Notes under the pieces: generated by a model | Database searches by the model: none | What the model was told of the DNA's origin: nothing | The model's input: the letters and a program-made list of their open reading frames with translations, nothing else | Position numbers and translations under genes: made by a program | From: an uncultured Prevotella sp. | Lineage (GTDB): Bacteria; Bacteroidota; Bacteroidia; Bacteroidales; Bacteroidaceae | Direction of reading: 5' to 3' | Assembly: GCA_905233985.1 (NCBI GenBank) | Contig: CAJOFA010000019.1 | Span: 1-42,516 of the forward strand | DNA: 42,516 bases | Part shown: one piece after another, positions 17,791 through 25,352 of the stretch | Numbering within the stretch: position 1 is the first letter of the stretch | Layout: every line of letters begins with the position of its first letter

Positions 17791-18378
17791 ATGCAGAACG
17801 ATTTTGATTTGGAGAACATGCGTCAGCAGATGAACACGCTGAAGAATAAGCTCGACCAGCAGGAGATAGTCAATGACCGTCTTGTACGTCGCTCCATGCG
17901 CAACGAAGTGAATACCATCACCCGCCGCTACTATATCATCATGGCCATTGGCTTGTTTATGATACCTTATGGCTACTGGTGCTTCGTGAAATTGTGTGGC
18001 CTCTCCCTCTCCTTTTGGATAGTTACCAGCATTTTTATGCTTGTCTGTGTAGGTGCCACCTTCTACACCAATCGTAAAATCAGTGATCCCAATCTGATGA
18101 ACCATGATCTTGTGGAAGCCCGTAAAAAAGTGGCCAGCGCCAAGAAGTTCGAAGCCAACTGGCTGTTCTTTGGCATCCCCGCTGTTGTTCTGTGGTTAGG
18201 TTGGTTCTTGTACGAGGTCTATCAGCTTCACGGAGGTGCTTTGGGCAACGGACTCTTCTGGGGTGGTTGCATAGGTGGCATCATTGGCGCCATCTGCGGT
18301 CTCAGTATCAACTTCAGGACCCAACGCCAATATCAGGAAATCATCGACCAGATAGAGGATATCACGAGTGACAATTAA
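17791..18378 (+). CDS. Four-helix membrane protein paired with the ECF sigma factor
   Basis: A 195-residue protein of unrecognised family. The N-terminal 45 residues are charged and predicted helical or coiled coil (DLENMRQQMNTLKNKLDQQE). Two membrane helices follow at about 47-68 and 70-92, then a cytoplasmic linker (about 93-125), a second pair at about 126-145 and 155-175, and a charged tail. Start and spacing (14 bases after the sigma gene) imply co-translation. By analogy with other ECF operons it could be an anti-sigma factor, with the N-terminal helix holding the sigma factor. The sequence lacks a recognisable zinc anti-sigma motif, so this is only inference from position. Confidence 0.8.
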   Translation: MQNDFDLENMRQQMNTLKNKLDQQEIVNDRLVRRSMRNEVNTITRRYYIIMAIGLFMIPYGYWCFVKLCGLSLSFWIVTSIFMLVCVGATFYTNRKISDPNLMNHDLVEARKKVASAKKFEANWLFFGIPAVVLWLGWFLYEVYQLHGGALGNGLFWGGCIGGIIGAICGLSINFRTQRQYQEIIDQIEDITSDN

Positions 18379-18413
18379 GACTATTCGCGAAGGGTCCGAC
18401 TGATGACAGAAAG

Positions 18414-19190
18414 TTAGGCGAGTGCTTCAAACAGACGGTCGAGGGCAATGTCAGCGTTGCCCTCGGCTTCGTTTAGGAGGGTCACGAACTTAGAACCGAT
18501 AATAGCACCAGCAGCGTTGTCCTGCGCAGCCTTCAGCGTCTGTGCATTGGAGATGCCGAAGCCAATCATGCGGGGATTACGCAGCTGCATGGCATTGATA
18601 CGACGGAAGTAAGCCTGCTTAGCATCGTTGAAACTTTGCTGCGCACCGGTAATAGCCGCACTCGATACCATATAGATAAAGCCGTCGGTATGGTCGTCGA
18701 TGAAACGGATGCGCTCATCAGAGGTCTCGGGGGTGATGAGCATGATGACTCTTAGGTTGTATTTATCGGCAATGGGCTTGACGATGTTCAGATAGTCGTC
18801 AAAGGGCAGGTCGGGGATAATCATACCTGACACACCACTCTCAACGCAGCTTTGGCAGAAGGGCTCAATGCCATAGTGGAGGATGGGGTTGAGGTAACCC
18901 ATGAGGATAAGGGGAATCTCTACTTCATCCTTGATAGCCTTCAACTGGTCGAACAGCAGTTGCACACTCATGCCGTTCTTGAGGGCTTGGGTGGCAGCAC
19001 TCTGAATAACCGGGCCGTCAGCGAGGGGATCGCTGAAGGGAATACCTACCTCAATGAAGTCGATGCCACGGCGCTGCATGGCCAGAATGACATCGCCCGT
19101 ACTTTCTAATGTCGGACAACCGGCACAGAAGTAGAGACTGAGGAATTTCTTGTCGCCTTGGTTGGCGAATAAAGTATTAATCTTGTTCAT
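18414..19190 (-). CDS. trpA: Tryptophan synthase alpha chain
   Basis: A 258-residue TIM-barrel enzyme that cleaves indole-3-glycerol phosphate to indole, which is channelled to TrpB. Family signatures are intact: the catalytic Glu in FIEVGIPFSDPLADGPVIQ (about 46-64), the catalytic Asp in MIIPDLPFDDY, and the phosphate-binding GFGIS and AGAIIGS segments near the C-terminus. It is the last gene of the trp operon, about 57 bases after trpF, with a spacer of low-complexity AT-rich sequence. Its partner trpB is the first gene, the order known for Bacteroidota trp operons. Confidence 0.97.
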   Translation of the reverse strand: MNKINTLFANQGDKKFLSLYFCAGCPTLESTGDVILAMQRRGIDFIEVGIPFSDPLADGPVIQSAATQALKNGMSVQLLFDQLKAIKDEVEIPLILMGYLNPILHYGIEPFCQSCVESGVSGMIIPDLPFDDYLNIVKPIADKYNLRVIMLITPETSDERIRFIDDHTDGFIYMVSSAAITGAQQSFNDAKQAYFRRINAMQLRNPRMIGFGISNAQTLKAAQDNAAGAIIGSKFVTLLNEAEGNADIALDRLFEALA

Positions 19191-19247
19191 ATTATTTACA
19201 ATTAGACGATTTACTATTTACAATTGATTTTCAATTTTCAGATTGAC

Positions 19248-19859
19248 TTATTGTATTTCGTGGAGGAATCGGGCAAGGGCTGTAACGTCCTTGAGTCCTG
19301 GGGCGATTTCGAAGCGCGAATTCAGATCAATGCCCATGCACTTGGGATGATGCCAGGCTTTTACACGCTCTACATCGTCAGGACCGATGCCGCCGCTCAG
19401 GAGAAAGGGCGTCTCGCCGATGTAATCGTCGAGCACACGCCAGTCGAACTTCTCACCATTGCCCCCGACACATTTGCCTTTCGTATCGAAGAGAAAGTAA
19501 TCGACAATACTTTCGTAGGTTTTTGTTGCCTCTAAATCCACTGTTGTGGCGATGTTGAAAGCCTTGATGATAGTGATGTTGTCGCCATATACCAAACGGA
19601 GCCTTTGGACATAGTCGGGTGACTCGGAGCCGTGCAGCTGGATGATATTGAGGGAAAAGTCATCGGTCATGTGTTTGACTTGCTCTACCTCTTCATTGAC
19701 GAAGACACCGACGCGTTGGCATCTTGTAGGCAGATAAGCAGGGCGTACGCTGACGTAGCGGCTTGATTTGGGCCAGAAGATGAAGCCCATCAAGTCAACG
19801 CCGAGGACCTCGACCTCGCGGATGTTCTCCGCCTCACGCATACCGCAGACCTTAATCAT
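19248..19859 (-). CDS. trpF: Phosphoribosylanthranilate isomerase
   Basis: A TIM-barrel enzyme converting phosphoribosylanthranilate to CdRP, the third step of tryptophan synthesis. The catalytic Cys is in MIKVCGMREAENI at the N-terminus, and the phosphate-binding FLLSGGIGPDDV segment lies near residue 155. The frame is open upstream to 19922, but those residues overlap trpC and are not conserved in the family, so I place the start at the ATG at 19859, giving 203 residues. It sits between trpC and trpA. It is a stand-alone enzyme, not fused to TrpC as in enterobacteria. Confidence 0.95.
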   Translation of the reverse strand: MIKVCGMREAENIREVEVLGVDLMGFIFWPKSSRYVSVRPAYLPTRCQRVGVFVNEEVEQVKHMTDDFSLNIIQLHGSESPDYVQRLRLVYGDNITIIKAFNIATTVDLEATKTYESIVDYFLFDTKGKCVGGNGEKFDWRVLDDYIGETPFLLSGGIGPDDVERVKAWHHPKCMGIDLNSRFEIAPGLKDVTALARFLHEIQ

Positions 19860-19893
19860 ATTTTTATCGTTATTTCGTGATGACGTAATATTG

Positions 19894-20688
19894 TTATTTC
19901 GATATGTTCTCGATGAACTCACAGAGTGCTCTCCCTGGGTCGGGCGTCTTCATGAAATTCTCACCGATGAGGAAACCACGGAAACCTGCGTCACGGAGAG
20001 CACGGACGGTCGTGGGATTGCTGATGCCACTCTCGCTGACCTTGACAGCATCTTTCGGCAGGAGTTCGGCAAGACGGAAGCTGTTTTCTACGTCTGTGAC
20101 AAAAGACCCGAGGTTGCGGTTATTGATTCCGCAGAGGTCAGGCTCCAGCTCGGCGTAGTCGAGTTCCGCTTCGGAATGCATCTCCAACAACACCTCCATT
20201 CCCAGCTCATGGGTGGTGTGCAAGAGTGTTTTGCACTCCTGTTTCGACAGGTCGGCGGCAATCAGCAGTACGGCAGAGGCACCGCAGAGTCGTGCTTGGA
20301 ACAGCTGGTACTCGTCAATGACGAAGTTCTTATAGAGAACTGGTATCTTCACACCACTCTGACGTGCCGTCCTGATAAAGTCGTTGCAACCGCCGAAGTA
20401 ATGCTCGTCGGTAAGGATACTTAGGGCAGCGGCACCATTCTGCTGATAGGAGAGGGGGATGACATCGGCCTGTCCCTCTTCCTTGATCCAGCCCTTCGAT
20501 GGCGACTTACGCTTGAACTCAGCAATGATGCCGCTGTCGGAAGTTGTCAGCGCCTTCGACATCGATGCTACGGTGAAGTCGAGCAACGGCTCCACACGAC
20601 GATGTATCTCCTGTTCGCTGAGCTCAGCCTTGAAGCGCTCCACCTCCACCCGCTTGTGGGCAACAATTTCTTGTAGGATATCTTGCAT
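19894..20688 (-). CDS. trpC: Indole-3-glycerol-phosphate synthase
   Basis: A 264-residue enzyme closing the indole ring of CdRP to form indole-3-glycerol phosphate. Conserved features are the IIAEFKRKSPSKGWI catalytic lysine segment (about 54-68), LSILTDEHYFGGCNDF, VLYKNFVIDEYQ, GINNRNLGSF and the C-terminal SESGISNP and FLIGENFMKTPDP phosphate site. It is monofunctional. It lies 34 bases before trpF and 33 bases after trpD in the operon. Confidence 0.97.
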   Translation of the reverse strand: MQDILQEIVAHKRVEVERFKAELSEQEIHRRVEPLLDFTVASMSKALTTSDSGIIAEFKRKSPSKGWIKEEGQADVIPLSYQQNGAAALSILTDEHYFGGCNDFIRTARQSGVKIPVLYKNFVIDEYQLFQARLCGASAVLLIAADLSKQECKTLLHTTHELGMEVLLEMHSEAELDYAELEPDLCGINNRNLGSFVTDVENSFRLAELLPKDAVKVSESGISNPTTVRALRDAGFRGFLIGENFMKTPDPGRALCEFIENISK

Positions 20689-20721
20689 GATTATCGTTAT
20701 TCCGTAATTCCGTAATTCTGT

Positions 20722-21732
20722 CTAACTGTTCAGCTCCACAAACTTCTTGAACGTACGCAGGGCTGCGCCGCTGTCGATGCTCTCGCGGGCAATGTCGATG
20801 CACTCCTCGATACTCTTCTCACCCTTCTCCAGCACCTGAATGCCAAAGGCGGCATTAGCCAGGACAATATTCTTCTGGGCAGGCAGGGCTCGGTTCTCGA
20901 GAACGCTGTCGAAGATAGCGGCAGCCTCTTCCTCGGTGGCACCACCGACCAGTTCCTCGGGCTTGGCAATCTCGAACCCTAAGTCACTTGGCTTGAAGAT
21001 GCGCTCGTAGTTCTTAGTCGTTACCTTGAAGTCACCGGTCAGTGAAATCTCGTCATAGCCGTCTATGGAGTTCACGATGCCGTAGTCAATGCCAATCTTC
21101 TGATACACCTGATGATAGAGGCGCATCTGGTCGAGGTTAGCCACGCCGAGCAGCTGACACTGCGGCTGACTGGGGTTTACTAACGGACCTAACAGATTGA
21201 AGATGGTGGGGAACTGTAGCGCCTTGCGGATCGGGCCAACGAACTTCATCGCCTTGGCGAAGAGCTGGGCATGCAGATACACGATGCCCGCCTCGTTGAG
21301 CGAGCGGTTCAGCTTGTCGATGTCATCTGTAAACTGAATGCCGTGGTGGGCGATGACATTGCTGGCACCGCTGACACTCGTGGCGGCATAGTTACCATGC
21401 TTGGCAACCTTGTAACCAGCACCTGCGATGACGAAGCATGACGTGGTAGATATATTAAACGTGTTCTTACGGTCGCCGCCGGTACCGACGACATCGATGT
21501 AACGGTCAGCATTCAGGATAGCGGGAACACCCGTCTCCAGAATACCGTCGCGGAACCCTAACAGCTCATCTACTGTTACGCCACGCATCTGCAGAGCCGT
21601 CAGCAGGGCGGTAATCTGTTCTGTGGGATACTCACTCTGAGTGATACCAATCAGAATGTTCTTCATTTCTTCACGAGACAGTTCCTCGTGGTTCAGCATC
21701 CTGTTCAGGATGTCTTTCATTGTCTGGGCCAT
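20722..21732 (-). CDS. trpD: Anthranilate phosphoribosyltransferase
   Basis: A 336-residue enzyme joining anthranilate to PRPP, the second step of the pathway. The glycine-rich PRPP loop GTGGDRKNTFNIST (about 83-96), KHGNYAATSVSGASN (about 115-129) and the GPLVNPSQPQ segment are intact. A second Met at codon 5 (MKDILNRML) matches the usual family start and is an equally good initiation site. It is separate from trpG, which precedes it by about 58 bases. The spacer contains a 16-bp direct repeat. Confidence 0.97.
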   Translation of the reverse strand: MAQTMKDILNRMLNHEELSREEMKNILIGITQSEYPTEQITALLTALQMRGVTVDELLGFRDGILETGVPAILNADRYIDVVGTGGDRKNTFNISTTSCFVIAGAGYKVAKHGNYAATSVSGASNVIAHHGIQFTDDIDKLNRSLNEAGIVYLHAQLFAKAMKFVGPIRKALQFPTIFNLLGPLVNPSQPQCQLLGVANLDQMRLYHQVYQKIGIDYGIVNSIDGYDEISLTGDFKVTTKNYERIFKPSDLGFEIAKPEELVGGATEEEAAAIFDSVLENRALPAQKNIVLANAAFGIQVLEKGEKSIEECIDIARESIDSGAALRTFKKFVELNS

Positions 21733-21745
21733 ATTATTATTTTTT

Positions 21746-21787
21746 CGTTATTACGTTATATCGTTATTACGTTATATCGTTATTACG
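21746..21787. repeat. 16-bp tandem repeat in the trpG-trpD spacer
   Basis: CGTTATTACGTTATAT occurs at 21746-21761 and 21762-21777, followed by a partial third copy to 21787. It fills nearly all of the trpG-trpD spacer. Related CGTTATT motifs lie in the trpC-trpF and trpD-trpC gaps. Confidence 0.9.
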
Positions 21788-21790
21788 CTG

Positions 21791-22354
21791 TTAAAGGAAT
21801 AACCAGTTTTGCAGCATCTTGCGCCCTTCTGGGGTGAGCACGCTCTCAGGGTGGAACTGTATGCCGCGGATGTTCAGTGTCTTGTGCTTCAGGGCCATAA
21901 TCTGTCCCTCGTCGCTCTCGGCGGTGATTTCAAGACAGTCGGGGAATCCCTCTTTCGAGACTACCCACGAATGGTAGCGTCCCATGGTGATGCGACGGGG
22001 CAGCCCATAGAAAATCTCATCGTTGCCAAACTGAGTGCCCTCGGTAGCTACCCCGTGGAACACATCACTCAGGTTCTCCAGTTTACCCCCGAAGACCTCG
22101 CCGATGGCCTGATGTCCGAGACAAACGCCTAGGATGGGCTTCTTGCCGGCATAAGTACGGATGACGTCGAGCAGCAGTCCTGCCTCTGAGGGAATACCAG
22201 GTCCGGGAGAGAGGATAATCTTGCTGAATTCTTCCAGCTGGGTTAACTCGAACTGGTCGTTGCGATAAACGGTTACCTCGGCTCCCAGTTCCTTCACCAA
22301 ATGACTCAAGTTATACGTAAACGAGTCGTAATTATCTATAATAACTATCTTCAT
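21791..22354 (-). CDS. trpG: Anthranilate synthase glutamine amidotransferase subunit
   Basis: A 187-residue class I amidotransferase that supplies ammonia from glutamine to TrpE. The catalytic triad is complete: C78 in GVCLGHQAIG and H168/E170 in IQFHPES. The oxyanion-type LSPGPGIPSEAG segment is at about 49-60. A paralogue, PabA, can have the same sequence features, but the position directly after trpE and before trpD makes it TrpG. It starts about 31 bases after trpE. Confidence 0.96.
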   Translation of the reverse strand: MKIVIIDNYDSFTYNLSHLVKELGAEVTVYRNDQFELTQLEEFSKIILSPGPGIPSEAGLLLDVIRTYAGKKPILGVCLGHQAIGEVFGGKLENLSDVFHGVATEGTQFGNDEIFYGLPRRITMGRYHSWVVSKEGFPDCLEITAESDEGQIMALKHKTLNIRGIQFHPESVLTPEGRKMLQNWLFL

Positions 22355-22385
22355 AATTTGTGTAATTCGTGAGATTCGTGTTCGT

Positions 22386-23804
22386 TTAAAGTTTCTCGGC
22401 CATCAGAATTGCTCTGCGAAGGGCGCCAAGTTTGTTGTTTACTTCCTGTAGTTCGTACTCCTCGTTGCTCTTGGCCACGATGCCGCCACCAGCTTGGAAC
22501 CATAACTCACCATTGCGCGACACAAAGGTTCGGATGGTGATGGCTTGGTTCAACGAACCGTCGAGTCCGATGATGCCAATACAGCCACCATAGGCACCGC
22601 GGTTGTGTGGCTCATACTCAGAGATGAGCTGCATGGCACGAACCTTCGGTGCACCGCTCAGTGTACCGGCGGGGAAGGTGTCGATAAAGGCTTTGATAGG
22701 ATCAGCGCCTTCGTCAAGTTCACCACTGACACGGCTTACCAGATGGATGACATGCGAATAATACTGCAGGTCCTTGTAGAAATCCACCTTCACCCCGTGA
22801 CAGTTACGGCTCAGGTCGTTACGGGCTAAATCGACGAGCATCACGTGCTCGGCATTCTCCTTCGGGTCGTTGTGCAGATATTCGGCTCCCTTGCGGTCGG
22901 CCTCGGCATCACCCGTGCGCTTCGTCGTTCCTGCAATAGGGTCGATATAGGCCTTACGGCCTTCAATCCTGCAATGGGTCTCAGGTGATGAGCCGAAGAT
23001 GCGGAAGCCGCCAAAGTCAAAGTAGAACAGATAAGGCGAGGGGTTGATGCTTCTCAGTGCACGGTAGAGCTTGAAGTCATCACCCTCATACTTCTGGATA
23101 AATCTCCGACTCAACACAATCTGGAATACGTCACCGCGCAGACAATGCTTGATTCCCTTGCGGATGTTTGCCTTGTGCTCCTCGTCGGTCAATGGACTGG
23201 TCACGTCACCCACAGGGTGGAAGTCGTAAGCCTTGACATTGGCCTTGTTCATCGCCTTCAGCACATCCGTAATCTCTGTGCCCTCTGTGTACTCTGTCTT
23301 CTCTGAGTTCTCTGTGAGGCTCACCACCGTGAGCCTATTATTGAAGTGGTCGAACACAATCACTACCTTATATAATATATAGAGCATGTCGGGTGCATCG
23401 TTGCGCTCCTGTGTCTCGTCCTTTACGGCAATGTCCTCGAAGTAGCGCACGGCATTGAAGCTCGTATAGCCATAGAGTCCGCAGAACTCTTTGTATTCGC
23501 CCTCCACATGGATGCGGTCAATGAGCGCGTGGATGGCTTTGTCCGAACGGTATTCCTTGCTTACCTCGTGCTGCTCAGTGGTTCCATCGGGAAAACCGAT
23601 GGACGCAATGCCGTGGCCGATAGCGACGCTGGCGATGGGGTTGATGCCGATGAACGAGCGGGAGTTGTTTTTCTCGTGATAGTCAGAACTCTCCATCAGC
23701 GCACTCTGCGGATAGATGTCACGCAGTCGCATATACACACCGACCGGTGTATAGAGGTCGGCCAAAATTGTCTTACTGGTTGTTTGATATTGATAGGTAT
23801 TCAT
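22386..23804 (-). CDS. trpE: Anthranilate synthase component I
   Basis: The first committed enzyme of tryptophan synthesis, converting chorismate to anthranilate with TrpG. About 472 residues. The chorismate-binding core is intact (GDVFQIVLSRRF, PSPYLFYFDFGGFRIFGSSPE, DPIAGTTKRTGDAEAD, GTLSGAPKVRAMQLI, GGCIGIIGLDGSLNQAI). The N-terminal ALMESSDYH resembles the LLES feedback-inhibition motif, so allosteric control by tryptophan is likely. A Glu/Thr-rich stretch at about 165-180 (TENSEKTEYTEGTEITD) is coded by tandem CTCTGTGT-like repeats and looks inserted. The frame continues 3 codons upstream from a TTG, but the ATG at 23804 is the better start. Confidence 0.96.
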   Translation of the reverse strand: MNTYQYQTTSKTILADLYTPVGVYMRLRDIYPQSALMESSDYHEKNNSRSFIGINPIASVAIGHGIASIGFPDGTTEQHEVSKEYRSDKAIHALIDRIHVEGEYKEFCGLYGYTSFNAVRYFEDIAVKDETQERNDAPDMLYILYKVVIVFDHFNNRLTVVSLTENSEKTEYTEGTEITDVLKAMNKANVKAYDFHPVGDVTSPLTDEEHKANIRKGIKHCLRGDVFQIVLSRRFIQKYEGDDFKLYRALRSINPSPYLFYFDFGGFRIFGSSPETHCRIEGRKAYIDPIAGTTKRTGDAEADRKGAEYLHNDPKENAEHVMLVDLARNDLSRNCHGVKVDFYKDLQYYSHVIHLVSRVSGELDEGADPIKAFIDTFPAGTLSGAPKVRAMQLISEYEPHNRGAYGGCIGIIGLDGSLNQAITIRTFVSRNGELWFQAGGGIVAKSNEEYELQEVNNKLGALRRAILMAEKL

Positions 23805-23837
23805 AAATTTCAAACTTCAAACTTTAAACTTCAAAAA

Positions 23838-25025
23838 TCACACCATCTCCTTATTCTTGAGGTATGTCTCAATGTCCTTGTCGCCCCTGCCGCTGACGGT
23901 AAGTACCACCACGTCGTCGGGCTTGAAGCTCATCTTCTGCAGGGCAGCGACAGCGTGGGCACTCTCGATGGCGGGGATGATGCCCTCCATGCGTGTCAGC
24001 TCATAGCCGGCACGGATAGCCTCGTCGTCGTTGATGCTCAGCACCTTCGTGCGTCCTTTTTTCGCCATGTTACAATGCATGGGGCCTACGCCCGGGTAGT
24101 CGAGACCTGCCGAGATGGTAAACGCCTCCTGTATCTGTCCGTCGTCATCCTGCATCACCAGCATCTTCGCGCCGTGCAGGATGCCCACCGTGCCACGATG
24201 GATGGTGGCTGCCGTGTAGTCGGTGTCCCATCCGTGTCCACCGGCCTCGGCCAGCACAATCTTCACGCGCTCATCGTCCATATAGTGATAGATGGTACCT
24301 GCTGCGTTTGAGCCGCCGCCGATGCAAGCCATGAGGTAGTCGGGGTAGTTACGTCCGATCTTCTCTTCCAACTGCCACTTGATTTCCTCGCTGATAATGC
24401 TCTGCATCCGCGCCACGAGGTCAGGGTAGGGGTGCGGTCCCATTGTTGAGCCGACGATATAAAAGGTATCGCTGGGATGACAGCACCAGTCGCGGATAGC
24501 CTCTGAACAGGCGTCAGAGAGTGTCATGTTACCCGTTCTGACAGGGTGTACCTCTGCGCCGAGCATCTTCATGCGCTCCACGTTCGTGTGCTGGCGCTCC
24601 ACGTCGGTGGCACCCATGAATACCTCGCACTGCATACCCATCAGCGCACACACCGTAGCCGTAGCCACGCCGTGCTGACCGGCACCCGTCTCGGCAATGA
24701 TGCGCGTCTTGCCCATCTTCTTCGCCAGCAGGATTTGTCCGACGGTGTTGTTGATCTTGTGCGCTCCCGTATGGTTCAAGTCCTCGCGTTTGAGGTACAG
24801 CTGACAGCCGTACTTCTCACTCATGCGCCGTGCATAATACAACGGCGACGGACGCCCAACGTAGTCCTTCAGCAGCGCATGGTATTCCGTTTTGAACTCC
24901 TCGCTCTCGATGATGGGCTTGTACGCCTCCTGCAAGTCCTTGACGCACTTATACAGAATCTCCGGCACGTAGGCCCCGCCGAACTCTCCGTAAAAGCCAT
25001 TCTCATCAACTTGATAGCTTCCCAT
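23838..25025 (-). CDS. trpB: Tryptophan synthase beta chain
   Basis: A PLP enzyme condensing indole with serine to tryptophan. About 395 residues, of the common TrpB1 type. The PLP lysine lies in the LNHTGAHKINN motif (K90 counted from the chosen start), preceded by YLKRED. ETGAGQHGVATA, the GGGSNAAG phosphate loop and the C-terminal LTVSGRGDKD are intact. An upstream in-frame ATG at 25046 would add MKERNHS. I prefer the inner ATG, since the family normally begins just before the VDENGFYGEFGG segment and an AAGGAA sequence lies upstream. It is the first gene of the operon, downstream of the leader peptide and attenuator. Confidence 0.96.
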   Translation of the reverse strand: MGSYQVDENGFYGEFGGAYVPEILYKCVKDLQEAYKPIIESEEFKTEYHALLKDYVGRPSPLYYARRMSEKYGCQLYLKREDLNHTGAHKINNTVGQILLAKKMGKTRIIAETGAGQHGVATATVCALMGMQCEVFMGATDVERQHTNVERMKMLGAEVHPVRTGNMTLSDACSEAIRDWCCHPSDTFYIVGSTMGPHPYPDLVARMQSIISEEIKWQLEEKIGRNYPDYLMACIGGGSNAAGTIYHYMDDERVKIVLAEAGGHGWDTDYTAATIHRGTVGILHGAKMLVMQDDDGQIQEAFTISAGLDYPGVGPMHCNMAKKGRTKVLSINDDEAIRAGYELTRMEGIIPAIESAHAVAALQKMSFKPDDVVVLTVSGRGDKDIETYLKNKEMV

Positions 25026-25105
25026 TGAATGATTCCTTTCTTTCATATTTGTTATTATTATAATTGTTGTTTTCTCTGTTCTCCCTCGGGGGAGGGGATT
25101 GGGAC

Positions 25106-25140
25106 AAAAAAAGAGACCCGTCGCAGTCGCGACGAGCCTC
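25106..25140 (-). terminator. trp operon attenuator (intrinsic terminator)
   Basis: On the minus strand, GAGGCTCGTCGC (25129-25140) pairs with GCGACGGGTCTC (25113-25124) over 12 bp (two G-U pairs) around a GACT loop, followed by seven Ts (25106-25112). It lies between the Trp-rich leader peptide and trpB. An alternative fold competes with it: AGTCGCGA (25179-25186) and GAGCC (25168-25172) upstream can pair with TCGCGACT (25125-25132) and GGCTC (25134-25138), which consumes the terminator's 5' arm. Confidence 0.85.
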
Positions 25141-25184
25141 CGTTTTATCTCTCTGATGAACGCATACGGCTCAGTAGCTCGCGA

Positions 25185-25238
25185 CTAATCCAGTCCCGGG
25201 CGCCACCACCATGCAAATGCGTTCACATTCTGTCTCAT
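25185..25238 (-). CDS. trpL: trp leader peptide with three tandem Trp codons
   Basis: A 17-codon frame, MRQNVNAFAWWWRPGLD then TAG, begins about 20 bases after the predicted transcription start of the trp operon. Three consecutive TGG codons sit at 25203-25211. The stop codon at 25185-25187 overlaps the antiterminator strand (25179-25186). A ribosome that finishes the peptide would therefore block the antiterminator and allow termination. One stalled at the Trp codons would leave it free. A further pairing, GAACGCAT (25217-25224) with ATGCGTTC (25158-25165), joins the coding region to the following spacer. The arrangement matches ribosome-mediated attenuation known from enteric trp operons. 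No homologue of the peptide itself is expected to be conserved in sequence apart from the Trp run. Confidence 0.85.
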   Translation of the reverse strand: MRQNVNAFAWWWRPGLD

Positions 25239-25265
25239 ATTCGCTGTTTAGTTTCAAATCGTCGG

Positions 25266-25297
25266 CAAAGGTAAGGGTTTTCTTTCAATCTGCCAAA
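25266..25297 (-). promoter_or_regulatory. Promoter of the trp operon
   Basis: The minus strand reads TTTG (25294-25297), exactly 20 bases, then TACCTTTG (25266-25273), an ideal Bacteroidota promoter. Transcription should start near 25260, giving a leader of about 230 bases before trpB. Confidence 0.85.
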
Positions 25298-25352
25298 TTT
25301 TTCGGCATATTTTTTTACTTTTTACTTTAAGATTGAGGATATTTCTTGGGTT

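Noticed and set aside
14769..18378. Polysaccharide-utilisation locus around the GH127 enzyme
   Set aside because: No SusC/SusD pair, no FecR-type anti-sigma factor and no further carbohydrate enzymes are adjacent; the ECF sigma gene is next to it but has its own promoter-like element.
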